Positions 17,002 to 25,067 of a stretch of DNA of 47,725 nt are shown here, in pieces (within the stretch, counting starts at the first letter, position 1; each line of letters opens with the position of its first letter). The stretch lies in contig CALTZU010000010.1 of NCBI GenBank assembly GCA_943913835.1, positions 1-47,725 of the forward strand. The letters run 5' to 3'. The stretch is from an uncultured Rheinheimera sp. (GTDB taxonomy: Bacteria > Pseudomonadota > Gammaproteobacteria > Enterobacterales > Alteromonadaceae). Position numbers and translations under genes: made by a program. Below the pieces are notes generated by a model. The model was not told the DNA's origin, did not search any database, and saw only the letters and a list, made by a program, of their open reading frames with translations.

Positions 17002-17631
17002 TTACCAGCTGCTAGTGCGGATCACACCAACGGCGAGGCCTTCAATGGCAAAATGCTGTTGGCTTAAGTCCACTTTAATCACGTCAAAATCGCCATTTTC
17101 CGGATGCAGATAAACCATTTGGCCTTCACGACGAAAACGCTTTACAGTGACTTCGTCTTCCACTCTGGCGACCACAATTTGTCCTTGCCGTGCTTCAGTA
17201 GTTTTATGCACGGCCAGCAGATCGCCATCCAGAATTCCAATGTCTTTCATACTCATGCCCTGCACTTTTAATAAAAAATCGGCATTAGGTTTAAACAGGC
17301 TGGCATCAAGCTGGTAACGTTGCTGAATATGCTCTGCAGCCAAAATAGGTTGGCCTGCAGCGACTTTACCAATCAATGGCAAGCCTGGCTCTTCCTCATC
17401 AACATCATTGACGGCTTCATCTTCAACCAACCGAATGCCACGGGAGGTGCCTGGCATCATTTCAATAAAACCTTTTTTCGCCAGCGCTTTTAAATGCTCT
17501 TCAGCAGCATTGGCGGACTTAAATCCCAGCTGAGTCGCTATTTCAGCCCGCGTAGGCGGCATACCTGAAGCGGCCTGATGATCTTTAAGCAGTTGCAAAA
17601 TTTCGGCTTGTCTTGGTGTTAATGGACGCAT
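17002..17631 (-). CDS. lexA: SOS response repressor LexA
   Basis: LexA represses DNA-damage genes and is inactivated when RecA filaments stimulate its self-cleavage. The 209-residue protein has the N-terminal winged helix (RAEIATQLGFKSANAAEEHL). It also has the cleavage site Ala92-Gly93 (VAAGQP) and the S24 peptidase pair Ser127 (QGMSMKDIG) and Lys164 (VTVKRF), each shifted by 8 from E. coli. The linker is acidic and slightly longer (EDEAVNDVDEEEPG). Two SOS boxes lie between its start and the divergent plsB, so it is autoregulated. Confidence 0.97.
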   Translation of the reverse strand: MRPLTPRQAEILQLLKDHQAASGMPPTRAEIATQLGFKSANAAEEHLKALAKKGFIEMMPGTSRGIRLVEDEAVNDVDEEEPGLPLIGKVAAGQPILAAEHIQQRYQLDASLFKPNADFLLKVQGMSMKDIGILDGDLLAVHKTTEARQGQIVVARVEDEVTVKRFRREGQMVYLHPENGDFDVIKVDLSQQHFAIEGLAVGVIRTSSW

Positions 17632-17635
17632 AATG

Positions 17636-17651
17636 CTGAATACCTATACAG
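17636..17651. promoter_or_regulatory. SOS box 2 (LexA operator) of lexA
   Basis: CTGAATACCTATACAG matches the consensus CTGT-N8-ACAG with one mismatch in the left half. It begins 5 bases upstream of the lexA start codon and 22 bases from the perfect box, the same tandem layout as at E. coli lexA. Confidence 0.8.
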
Positions 17652-17657
17652 TGGATA

Positions 17658-17673
17658 CTGTGAGTATATACAG
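17658..17673. promoter_or_regulatory. SOS box 1 (LexA operator) of lexA
   Basis: CTGTGAGTATATACAG is a perfect CTGT-N8-ACAG LexA operator. It overlaps the -10 element of the lexA promoter (TATACT on the minus strand at 17663-17668). Confidence 0.93.
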
Positions 17674-17691
17674 CCTTTTACAGTCTGCCAA
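17663..17691 (-). promoter_or_regulatory. lexA promoter
   Basis: On the minus strand -35 TTGGCA (17686-17691) and -10 TATACT (17663-17668) are separated by 17 bases. Each matches the sigma-70 consensus in five of six positions. The perfect SOS box covers the -10 element, which explains self-repression. Confidence 0.7.
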
Positions 17692-17697
17692 GTCGTT

Positions 17698-17725
17698 TTG
17701 CTGGTAAGACCTTCCATGCTATTCT
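17698..17725 (+). promoter_or_regulatory. Candidate plsB promoter
   Basis: A -10-like TATTCT (five of six) lies 28 bases before the plsB start. A weak -35 TTGCTG lies 16 bases upstream of it. The -10 is convincing and the -35 is not. Confidence 0.35.
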
Positions 17726-17753
17726 AACGGCTGTTTATAAGTACGGATTTGAT

Positions 17754-20192
17754 ATGTTAAAACCAATGACATGGTTAGCCAAAGTGCTGTACTGGCCACT
17801 CAAACCTTTGGTCAGATGTAAAATTGTGCCTGAACCTCTAGCTGAAAATCTGGCACTTGAGCCAAAACAGCCGGTGTTTTATATCACCAGAACAGCCTCA
17901 TCCAGCGATCTGGCTACCTTGGCCCGAGTCTGTGAAAAGCTAGGCTTACCTGACCCTATGGCTCAGGTTCAGTTAGGTAATGCCACCTTATCCCGTACTA
18001 TTTTTTTAGAACAACCTCGCGTACTTTGGGGCAGCAGAGCATCCACTGATGCGATGCAGCAAGGTCTGGCGTTATTGCAGGCACATCAGCGGGACTCAAA
18101 GATCTCTGCGCAACTTATCCCTGTATCAGTGCTTTGGGGCCGGGCTCCGGGTAAAGAAGACAGCGTGAAGTCTATGCTGGGCGAATCAGAATCCCCAAGT
18201 TGGTTGGCCAAGCTGTTTATTGTGTTAATTTCCGGTCGTCATACCCTGGTGCGTTTCAGTAAAGCCGTTTCTGTGCGTCAGATTATTGAAAATGCCACAG
18301 TCAACGAAGACACAGCCCATAAATTATTGCGGGTGGCGCGTTTCCATTTCTATCGCCAACGTTTAGCTGCAACTGGTCCGAAACTACCGGACAGAGCTGC
18401 TTTGTTTAACTCCCTGCTGGCGTCTGATGCGTTAAAAAAAGCTATTGAAGAAGAAGCGCAAAGTAAAAAAATCAGCGTCAGAGAAGCGCGCGCTGAAGCT
18501 CTGAAGCTATTGGAGGAAATAGCAGCAGATTATCGAGAATCTACATTAAGAGTGGGTGACCGTTTTCTCGGTTGGCTATGGAAAAAGCTGTACTCAGGCT
18601 TAAAAATAACGAACGGTCAGGTGCTTACTGACTTAGTGCAAAAAGGCCACGAAATTGTTTATGTGCCTTGCCACCGCAGTCATATGGATTATCTGTTGTT
18701 AAGTTACGTCATTTACCATCAGGGTTTGGCTCCACCTCATATCGCTGCAGGTATTAATCTGAACTTCTGGCCTGTCGGTAATTTTTTCCGCCGGGGAGGT
18801 GCTTTTTTTATCCGCCGCAGCTTCAGTGGTGAAAAGCTGTATTCTGCAGTGTTTCGTGAATACTTAAGCCAACTGTTCAGCAAAGGCTACCCGGTAAAAT
18901 ATTACTCTGAAGGTGGCCGCAGTCGCACAGGTCGTTTACTACAACCTAAAACCGGTATGCTGGCAATGACGGTACAGGCGGTATTGCGTGGCATCGACAG
19001 ACCTATTAGCTTAGTCCCTGTTTATCTGGGTTATGAGCATGTGATGGAGGTCAACACCTACCTGACTGAACTAAAAGGCTCGAGTAAGAAAAAAGAGTCC
19101 ATAGGGGGCGTTTTCAGTGCGGCACGTAAACTAAGGGATTACGGCTATGGGTACGTAAATTTTGGTCAGCCTATTTCGCTGAATGCTTTTTTAAACCAAC
19201 AAGCTCCTGACTGGCGTGCGTCCATAGAAACGGCTGACACACAAAAACCTGTATGGTTAAATCCAGCGGTAGCCACCTTAGCGACGCAAATCATGCAGCG
19301 CATTAACCAGGCGGCGGCTCTGAACAGCATCAACCTGATCGCAACTTGTTTACTGGCAACACGCCAGCATTCACTGACACGACAAGAGCTTACAACCCAA
19401 CTGGAGTTTTACCGCAACTTACAACACTACGCGCCTTACCATAGCGGTGTGACTTTGCCCGAAGGTTCCGTTAGCCAGTGGATAGACCATGCGATTAGCC
19501 TGAAGAAAGTGGAAGTATCCCAAGACAGCTTTGGCCAAATTATTCAGTTAACGCCTGAAAATGCGATTTTGTTAAGTTACTACCGCAACAACGTCTGCCA
19601 TTTGTTTATGTTGCCAGCTATTCTGGCGACGGCTTTATTGCAGCATCCAGCTTTAACTAAAGTGCAGTTGGTGAATATTTGTCAGCTGTTACAGCCTTTG
19701 CTACAACACGAATTGTTTTTGCAGCTGGATCACTTCAACGCCTATATAGAACAGGTACTGGAACAGTTACTCCAACGGCAGTTAATCGAAGCGGCGGGCC
19801 CACAGTTGCAGACAGTGCCAGTACAGCAAGCCGGCCATTTTATGTTGGAGCTCTTAGCATTTAATGCTCAGGACGTGTTACAACGCTACGCTGTAGTGCT
19901 AAATCTACTGCAATTACATAGTCCACTGACTCGCGCTGATTTAGAGCAACAAAGTCATGAACTGGCACAGCGTTTAAGTACTTTGCATGGTATCAGCTCA
20001 CCTGAATATCACGACAAACAGTTGTTTGCGACTTTAATTAATGCCCTACGTGAGGCAGGTTATTGCCATACCAACGAGCAGAATGAGTTGGAAGCAACAG
20101 CTATACTGTTACCACTGCAGCAGACCGTCAATGGCTTATTAAGAGCTGATGTACTGCAAACTGTGCTTAGCATAGTGAAAAAGAAAAGCTGA
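17754..20192 (+). CDS. plsB: Glycerol-3-phosphate 1-O-acyltransferase
   Basis: PlsB is an inner-membrane enzyme that acylates sn-glycerol-3-phosphate from acyl-ACP or acyl-CoA, the first step of phospholipid synthesis. At 812 residues it matches the E. coli length (807). The acyltransferase motifs are VPCHRSHMDYLLLSY (catalytic His307 and the Asp four residues on), FFRRGGAFFIRRSF, YYSEGGRSRTGRLL and SLVPVYLGYEHV. It is divergent from lexA, as in many gammaproteobacteria. A strong bidirectional hairpin follows the stop. Confidence 0.96.
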   Translation: MLKPMTWLAKVLYWPLKPLVRCKIVPEPLAENLALEPKQPVFYITRTASSSDLATLARVCEKLGLPDPMAQVQLGNATLSRTIFLEQPRVLWGSRASTDAMQQGLALLQAHQRDSKISAQLIPVSVLWGRAPGKEDSVKSMLGESESPSWLAKLFIVLISGRHTLVRFSKAVSVRQIIENATVNEDTAHKLLRVARFHFYRQRLAATGPKLPDRAALFNSLLASDALKKAIEEEAQSKKISVREARAEALKLLEEIAADYRESTLRVGDRFLGWLWKKLYSGLKITNGQVLTDLVQKGHEIVYVPCHRSHMDYLLLSYVIYHQGLAPPHIAAGINLNFWPVGNFFRRGGAFFIRRSFSGEKLYSAVFREYLSQLFSKGYPVKYYSEGGRSRTGRLLQPKTGMLAMTVQAVLRGIDRPISLVPVYLGYEHVMEVNTYLTELKGSSKKKESIGGVFSAARKLRDYGYGYVNFGQPISLNAFLNQQAPDWRASIETADTQKPVWLNPAVATLATQIMQRINQAAALNSINLIATCLLATRQHSLTRQELTTQLEFYRNLQHYAPYHSGVTLPEGSVSQWIDHAISLKKVEVSQDSFGQIIQLTPENAILLSYYRNNVCHLFMLPAILATALLQHPALTKVQLVNICQLLQPLLQHELFLQLDHFNAYIEQVLEQLLQRQLIEAAGPQLQTVPVQQAGHFMLELLAFNAQDVLQRYAVVLNLLQLHSPLTRADLEQQSHELAQRLSTLHGISSPEYHDKQLFATLINALREAGYCHTNEQNELEATAILLPLQQTVNGLLRADVLQTVLSIVKKKS

Positions 20193-20212
20193 TTAGATTG
20201 GCGCCTTAGTTC

Positions 20213-20245
20213 GATAAAAAACCACCCCAAAGGTGGTTTTTTATC
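20213..20245. terminator. Bidirectional terminator between plsB and tesB
   Basis: A 14-base perfect stem (GATAAAAAACCACC / GGTGGTTTTTTATC) surrounds the loop CCAAA. A-rich and T-rich flanks give a T-run on both strands, so it can end both convergent genes. Confidence 0.92.
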
Positions 20246-20259
20246 GTTGCCAAAAGCTG

Positions 20260-21129
20260 TTATCGAGCCTTGTCGTAACTGCGGATCACCCCTTCCTGCA
20301 TGGTCGAAGCAACCAATACTCCTTCGCGGTTAAAGAACTGACCACGCACCAAGCCACGGGCACCTGAGGCGCTTGGGCTGTCTACTGCGTAAAGCAACCA
20401 GTCATCAAAACGGAAATCATGGTGGAACCACATGGCATGATCGATTGTGGCAACTTGCATATTAGGCGCCATAAAAGACTTACCATGAGGCTGCAAGGCT
20501 GTTGGCAGAAAGTTAAAATCCGAAGCATAAGCCAGCAGATATTTATGTACCCGCAAATCATCTGGCATTACACCATTGGCTTTAAACCAAACATAACGTT
20601 TAGCTTGGCTTACCTGCGGGTTAAAAGGGTTATGAAAAGCCACAGGCCGCATTTCTATAGGTTTTTCACAGATAAATTTACTGCGTAACGACTCAGGTAT
20701 TAAATGGGCATGTTCGCGATAAAACTCTAAGTCAGACACTAATTCTTCCGGAGCAGGAACCCGGGGCATCAGCTCCTGATGCTCGAAACCTTGTTCTTCT
20801 GCCTGAAAAGAAGCTGTCATATAAAAAATAGGTTTACCAAACTGAATCGCACTGACTCTTCTGGTGCTGAAACTTTTACCATCTCGGATATTTTCTACTT
20901 CGTAGACTATAGGTTTGCTTGCATCACCTGGGCGTAAAAAGTAGGAGTGGAATGAATGCACTTTGCGATCCGCTTCCACTGTTTCTTTGGAGGCGGACAA
21001 TGCCTGTCCCATGACCTGACCACCAAACACAGCCTTAAAACCAAGGTCCTGACTTTGCCCCCGATATAAACCTTGTTCTATCGTCTCTAGTTTTAACAGT
21101 GATAATAAGTCGGACAGTACCTGACTCAT
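20260..21129 (-). CDS. tesB: Acyl-CoA thioesterase II
   Basis: TesB hydrolyses medium- and long-chain acyl-CoA to free fatty acid and CoA in the cytosol. From the ATG at 21129 it has 289 residues (E. coli 286) and shows the double hot-dog pattern: FGGQVMGQAL, VHSFHSYFLRPGD, KPIFYMTASFQ, and the catalytic segment ATIDHAMWFHH with SASGARGLVRGQFF near the end. GGAGGGAG lies directly upstream of this start. The open frame extends to 21201, but those 24 residues have no family counterpart. Confidence 0.95.
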   Translation of the reverse strand: MSQVLSDLLSLLKLETIEQGLYRGQSQDLGFKAVFGGQVMGQALSASKETVEADRKVHSFHSYFLRPGDASKPIVYEVENIRDGKSFSTRRVSAIQFGKPIFYMTASFQAEEQGFEHQELMPRVPAPEELVSDLEFYREHAHLIPESLRSKFICEKPIEMRPVAFHNPFNPQVSQAKRYVWFKANGVMPDDLRVHKYLLAYASDFNFLPTALQPHGKSFMAPNMQVATIDHAMWFHHDFRFDDWLLYAVDSPSASGARGLVRGQFFNREGVLVASTMQEGVIRSYDKAR

Positions 21130-21225
21130 AACTCCCTCCGGTTCATACAAACAAGAGAGCATTGTGACGCAACTTTGCAGTAGAGGCAAAGTGCTTGTCA
21201 AAAGACCAGCACTTCATTTGGGGGA

Positions 21226-21528
21226 TTATTGACGATGCATTTCGCCTAAACCAGTTACACTTGAATGGATAGTATTCATAGTGTTTCTTGCTTCTTCACG
21301 TTCAGCTTCAATTTGCGCTTTAGTGCGGCAACGTTTGTTTTTCAACATAGAGCCAGTAGCGCGGCTATGCTCACAAACCTTACCCTCAGAGTTTACTTTG
21401 GCGACCTGAGCCTGTTTCGCTTCAATAGTTGTGCCTTCTTTTTTCACAACATCTTGCTTTGGTGCACTGGCACAAGCGCTCAGTGTTAATGCAGTGGCGA
21501 TAGCTGCCACTAGTAAGGTTTTATTCAC
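21226..21528 (-). CDS. Small lipoprotein of unknown function
   Basis: This 100-residue protein has a lipoprotein signal (LLVAAIATALTLSAC, lipobox LSAC). The mature part is Lys/Glu-rich and contains CEHSRATGSMLKNKRCRTKA, a C..TGS..K..CRT pattern that recurs in small proteobacterial exported proteins of unknown role. Translation starts at GTG, with AGGA a few bases upstream. It is preceded and followed by clear gaps, so it is probably monocistronic. Confidence 0.75.
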   Translation of the reverse strand: MNKTLLVAAIATALTLSACASAPKQDVVKKEGTTIEAKQAQVAKVNSEGKVCEHSRATGSMLKNKRCRTKAQIEAEREEARNTMNTIHSSVTGLGEMHRQ

Positions 21529-21680
21529 GTTCCTGCTCCTTGTTTAAATATTGTACCGCTTGTACATTACTATTCATAAAAACTAAATTCAACGAACCGA
21601 GGTTATAGTAAATGTGCCATTTTGAAATAAGAAGTAAAAGTATGTAACTTTATGTTACCAATCCAAGGGGGTCGAATTGA

Positions 21681-22157
21681 ATGCAGTATTGGCTTTTCAA
21701 AACTGAACCTGAAGAATGCAGCATTGAGGATTTTGCCAAAGCACCCACTGAAGCCATTGTTTGGGAAGGTGTCAGAAATTATCAGGCCCGCAATTTTCTG
21801 CGGGATCAGGTCAAAACCGGCGACATGGTATTTATTTATCACTCCAGTTGCAAAGACATAGGAATAGCCGGTATAGCTGAAGTGGTGCAAAGCAGCTACG
21901 CGGATCCAAGTCAGTTCAATTCCCAGAGTCCTTATTTTGATGCCAAATCAACCGGAACCAAAGCCCCTTGGGTCGCTGTAAACCTGCGTTTTGTCGAAAA
22001 ATTTCCTCAACTGTTGTCACTCGACAAACTCAAGCAGTCAACTAAGCTAGAGCAATTACCACTGGTGAAAAAAGGCAACAGGTTGTCTGTTATGCCGGTT
22101 AGCTCAGCAGAATGGCAGCACATAATAACAATGAGTAAAGACAAGGGGGCTCAATGA
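21681..22157 (+). CDS. EVE domain-containing protein
   Basis: This 158-residue protein consists of a single EVE domain (PUA-like fold): MQYWLFKTEPEECSIEDF at the start, then WEGVRNYQARNFLRD, GDMVFIYHSS, IAGIAEV and the C-terminal VMPVSSAEWQHI. EVE proteins are thought to bind modified nucleotides in DNA or RNA; no specific role is established for this housekeeping type. AAGGGGG stands about 10 bases before the ATG. Its stop overlaps the next start (ATGA). Confidence 0.88.
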   Translation: MQYWLFKTEPEECSIEDFAKAPTEAIVWEGVRNYQARNFLRDQVKTGDMVFIYHSSCKDIGIAGIAEVVQSSYADPSQFNSQSPYFDAKSTGTKAPWVAVNLRFVEKFPQLLSLDKLKQSTKLEQLPLVKKGNRLSVMPVSSAEWQHIITMSKDKGAQ

Positions 22158-22384
22158 AGCAAGAAAGAAGGCGCGAAGCACGGGATTTAAATTACTTCTG
22201 GGAAATGCTTAGCATGGCGCAGAAGTTCTCAGTTTCTGAGCTACAACGTTTTGGCTATGAGTTGTCTTTTGTCAGACAACAGGAGCAGCAAAAGGTGGCA
22301 GTATTAAAAGCTGGCCTGAAGATGGCCAGTATTGATGAGGACGGTCAGATTAATACTGCGCCTAAAGTTTTCCTGCGTGACTAA
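22154..22384 (+). CDS. Unknown 76-residue protein coupled to the EVE gene
   Basis: This small, charged, soluble protein (MKQERRREARDLNYFWEML at the start, LSFVRQQEQQKVAVLKAGLK in the middle) has predicted helical content and no membrane segment. I do not recognise the family. Its ATG overlaps the EVE stop codon (ATGA), so it is translationally coupled and probably works with, or is made at the same level as, the EVE protein. Confidence 0.65.
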   Translation: MKQERRREARDLNYFWEMLSMAQKFSVSELQRFGYELSFVRQQEQQKVAVLKAGLKMASIDEDGQINTAPKVFLRD

Positions 22385-22403
22385 GCGACTCGTACGACGA
22401 GAC

Positions 22404-22904
22404 TTAACTTGCTAAACGGTCCGAATGCGCCGGCTGATAGTCCTGTAACATCTCGACCGCCCGCTGACAGAGTTTCAGATAAGAGGTCAAAGTATTACTT
22501 TGCCAAAACTCCGTTAACACCGGGTGGTGACGGATAAAGTTTTCCATTTCATTAAAACTGAGCTGATTCTGCTGTTTCAAAAATTTGGCAACAGCCTGGC
22601 GAGGTAACGTATTATGGTTGGCCTGCTCTTTACATAAAACCGGAATAGCTTTACACAAGAGTTCAGTGTGCAGGTACCAAACAGGTGCTTTAGTATGGGC
22701 CCGCCCAGCCTGATGCACCTTGACCAACAATTGCTGGCTTTGTTCTTCAGCTAACCAAAAGGCCAGATGCTCAAGTTGCACTGACTGCTGTTCAGCGAAA
22801 TGCAACTGCACCTTCAGCCTGTTTTGCATCTTGCCCAACTGGTCCAGTTTTAAGGCTAAAAACACTATAGGAGCCACCGCAAGCAGTAACAACAACATCC
22901 ACAT
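22404..22904 (-). CDS. Unknown membrane-anchored protein
   Basis: This 166-residue protein starts with a membrane helix (MWMLLLLLAVAPIVFLALKL), followed by a probable coiled coil (QLGKMQNRLKVQLHFAEQQS) and a mostly helical cytoplasmic domain with two cysteines (LLCKAIPVLCKEQ). No family was recognised. AGGAG lies about 11 bases before the ATG. It is convergent with the 76-residue gene. Confidence 0.65.
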   Translation of the reverse strand: MWMLLLLLAVAPIVFLALKLDQLGKMQNRLKVQLHFAEQQSVQLEHLAFWLAEEQSQQLLVKVHQAGRAHTKAPVWYLHTELLCKAIPVLCKEQANHNTLPRQAVAKFLKQQNQLSFNEMENFIRHHPVLTEFWQSNTLTSYLKLCQRAVEMLQDYQPAHSDRLAS

Positions 22905-23024
22905 CTAAACTCATCTCCTTTCAGCGCCAGACGCCACCCAAAACAGCGGCACTTTAGCAGAGCCAGCAGCAGAATCCTATGACAGAATCACGACGAAATT
23001 CTGTAGTTGGCTAAGAACACTTTA

Positions 23025-24746
23025 CTAGGATTTTTTCAGTTGAATGTAACGGCCAACTTGCTGCTCCAGCACCGACAAAGGTACGCTGCCATTACTTAAT
23101 ACCACCTCGTGGAATTCCCGCAGATCAAACTGATGGCCCAGCTCTTGTTCAGCCTGTTTACGTAACCGTTTTATCGTCAGTTCACCGAGCTTGTACGACA
23201 AAGCCTGAGCAGGCCAACTGATATAACGATCAATTTCTGTTGTTACGTTGTGCATGGATAAGGCTGTGTTGCTGGCCAGAAAATCTATCGCCTGCTGACG
23301 ACTCCAGCCCATAGTATGCATACCCGTATCTACCACCAAACGGGCCGCGCGCCACATCTCGTAGGTTAGACGGCCAAAATCGCTGTATGGATCCTGATAA
23401 AAACCCATTTCGATGCCAAGATACTCTGAATACAGGCCCCAGCCTTCGCCAAATGCAGAGGTATAAAAATTGCGGCGATATTCAGGTAATGCCGACTGCT
23501 CTCTTGCTAAAGAAATTTGCAAATGATGACCGGGAACAGCTTCATGTAAGGTCAGAGCTTCCATCTCATACAAAGGGCGACGATCCAGCGCATAGGTATT
23601 GACCCAATAAAAACCCGCTCTATCGTCTCTGTTGGTCCCTGCGTAACGACCAGTAGTGTATTTTGGAGCTATTTCTGCAGGGACTGGCGCAACACCATAA
23701 GGTGTTCTGGGCAAGGTTTTAAAATATTTCGGTAATTGGGCGTCTATTTGTTTTGCGATAAAAGAGGCTTCTTTTAGTAAGTCTGTTGGAGTTTTTGCAT
23801 AAAACCGCGGATCTGAGCGCAAAAACTGAATAAATTCGGCAAAGCTTCCGTTAAAGCCCACTTTTGTGATGATGGTTTGCATTTCCGCACGAATACGGCC
23901 AACTTCATCCAGGCCAATCTGATGTACTTGCTCTGGCGTCAATTTTAAAGTGGTGTAATGTTCCAGTCGGTTTTGATAGTAGTCACGACCTTGAGGCCAA
24001 TCACTGGCTGCGATGCTGTCACGGGCACCTGGTAAATACTGCTGTACCATAAACTGATAAAACTGCAGGTAAGCTGGGTTAATTTGTCGATCAACAACCT
24101 GCTGTGCTTCACGCTGCAAGGCTGCCCAGCTATTCATATCAATAAAGTCCGGCTTTTGGTTAAACGGCTGATAAAACACGTTCTGCTCAGCCGCTTTACT
24201 GACAAAAGCCAGAATACTTTGCTCAAAACCGGCTAACACCGCTTTTGGTTGAGTCATACCTGTGGTTAAGCCTTGTTGCATCCACTGTGTTTGTTGTTGC
24301 ATGTAAACAGGGATGGTTTTTAACTTAGTCAGGTAGTCCTGATAATCCTGCTTCGTCTTAAACTCTGTGCCCGACACCATAAAGGCCAGATCACTGTGAA
24401 AGCCTGATTCTGCCGTTATCGGGATTAAATGAGCACCATACTGGTATTCGGAAATGGCATCTTTGAGTATATAAGCCAGGATTGCGTGGTTGATTTGTTG
24501 TTGCTCAGTTAGCTTAGTGGCATCAAACTGCTGTAACTTACTTAACCACATTTGCCTTTGTTTAGATTGAGCAGCCAAAGTAGCAGCGGACATATCGGGC
24601 AAACTTATTTTACTGCGGCTTACTAAATTTTGCTCCGCTTGCCACAGCTCATTGGCAAACTGGTCAAAATCTTTAGGTTTGATAGTCTGACTGCTACAAG
24701 CTGTCACTAACCACACCATACAAAAAACCATAAATTTCTGGCGCAT
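23025..24746 (-). CDS. DUF885 family lipoprotein, putative metallopeptidase
   Basis: This 573-residue lipoprotein (lipobox VTAC near residue 17) belongs to the DUF885 family, which is related to zinc peptidases. The putative metal site is LTLHEAVPGHHLQISLAREQ, with His401, Glu402 and His407 (HExxxGHH). The segments FGEGWGLYSEYLG and TEIDRYISWPAQALSYKLG are typical of the family. The likely role is peptide cleavage in the periplasm. GGGG stands 8 bases before the ATG. It appears monocistronic. Confidence 0.85.
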   Translation of the reverse strand: MRQKFMVFCMVWLVTACSSQTIKPKDFDQFANELWQAEQNLVSRSKISLPDMSAATLAAQSKQRQMWLSKLQQFDATKLTEQQQINHAILAYILKDAISEYQYGAHLIPITAESGFHSDLAFMVSGTEFKTKQDYQDYLTKLKTIPVYMQQQTQWMQQGLTTGMTQPKAVLAGFEQSILAFVSKAAEQNVFYQPFNQKPDFIDMNSWAALQREAQQVVDRQINPAYLQFYQFMVQQYLPGARDSIAASDWPQGRDYYQNRLEHYTTLKLTPEQVHQIGLDEVGRIRAEMQTIITKVGFNGSFAEFIQFLRSDPRFYAKTPTDLLKEASFIAKQIDAQLPKYFKTLPRTPYGVAPVPAEIAPKYTTGRYAGTNRDDRAGFYWVNTYALDRRPLYEMEALTLHEAVPGHHLQISLAREQSALPEYRRNFYTSAFGEGWGLYSEYLGIEMGFYQDPYSDFGRLTYEMWRAARLVVDTGMHTMGWSRQQAIDFLASNTALSMHNVTTEIDRYISWPAQALSYKLGELTIKRLRKQAEQELGHQFDLREFHEVVLSNGSVPLSVLEQQVGRYIQLKKS

Positions 24747-25067
24747 TTTATTTCCCCTGCTTTTTTTCTGATTCTACTCTGTTCAGTTCTTACAACCAGA
24801 GCAGCGAACTAAGCTTTTCGCATTTTGGCCGCAATATTCAGATCGAACAGACCAAAAAAGCTGTTTTTTAACCACCAAAATACGTTTTTTTAGACAATCA
24901 GAAAAAAAATATAAAAAATAAGTCATTAATAAAGCTGAAGATGCAGACTTTTTCTATTAGATATGTCAGCTTAACAACATCAGTTTGTTTGCCTCAACGT
25001 AAGTTTCGCGTAACATTACGTTTTGAAGGCTAAATTAGCAGTAGTATTTAGTGGAGTTGTGTTTGGC
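24747..25067. other. Gene-free stretch upstream of the first GGDEF gene
   Basis: This region of about 320 bases between the divergent DUF885 and GGDEF genes is AT-rich in its middle (A-runs around 24900-24925) and contains no convincing small gene. It must hold both promoters. The one distinct structure is an inverted repeat AACGTAA (24996-25002) / TTACGTT (25016-25022) just before the GGDEF gene. Confidence 0.5.
24996..25022. promoter_or_regulatory. Inverted repeat upstream of the GGDEF-alkC pair
   Basis: Seven-base arms AACGTAA and TTACGTT are perfect inverted copies separated by 13 bases. The repeat is centred about 60 bases before the chosen GGDEF start. It has the shape of an operator, but no regulator can be named. 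Confidence 0.3.
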
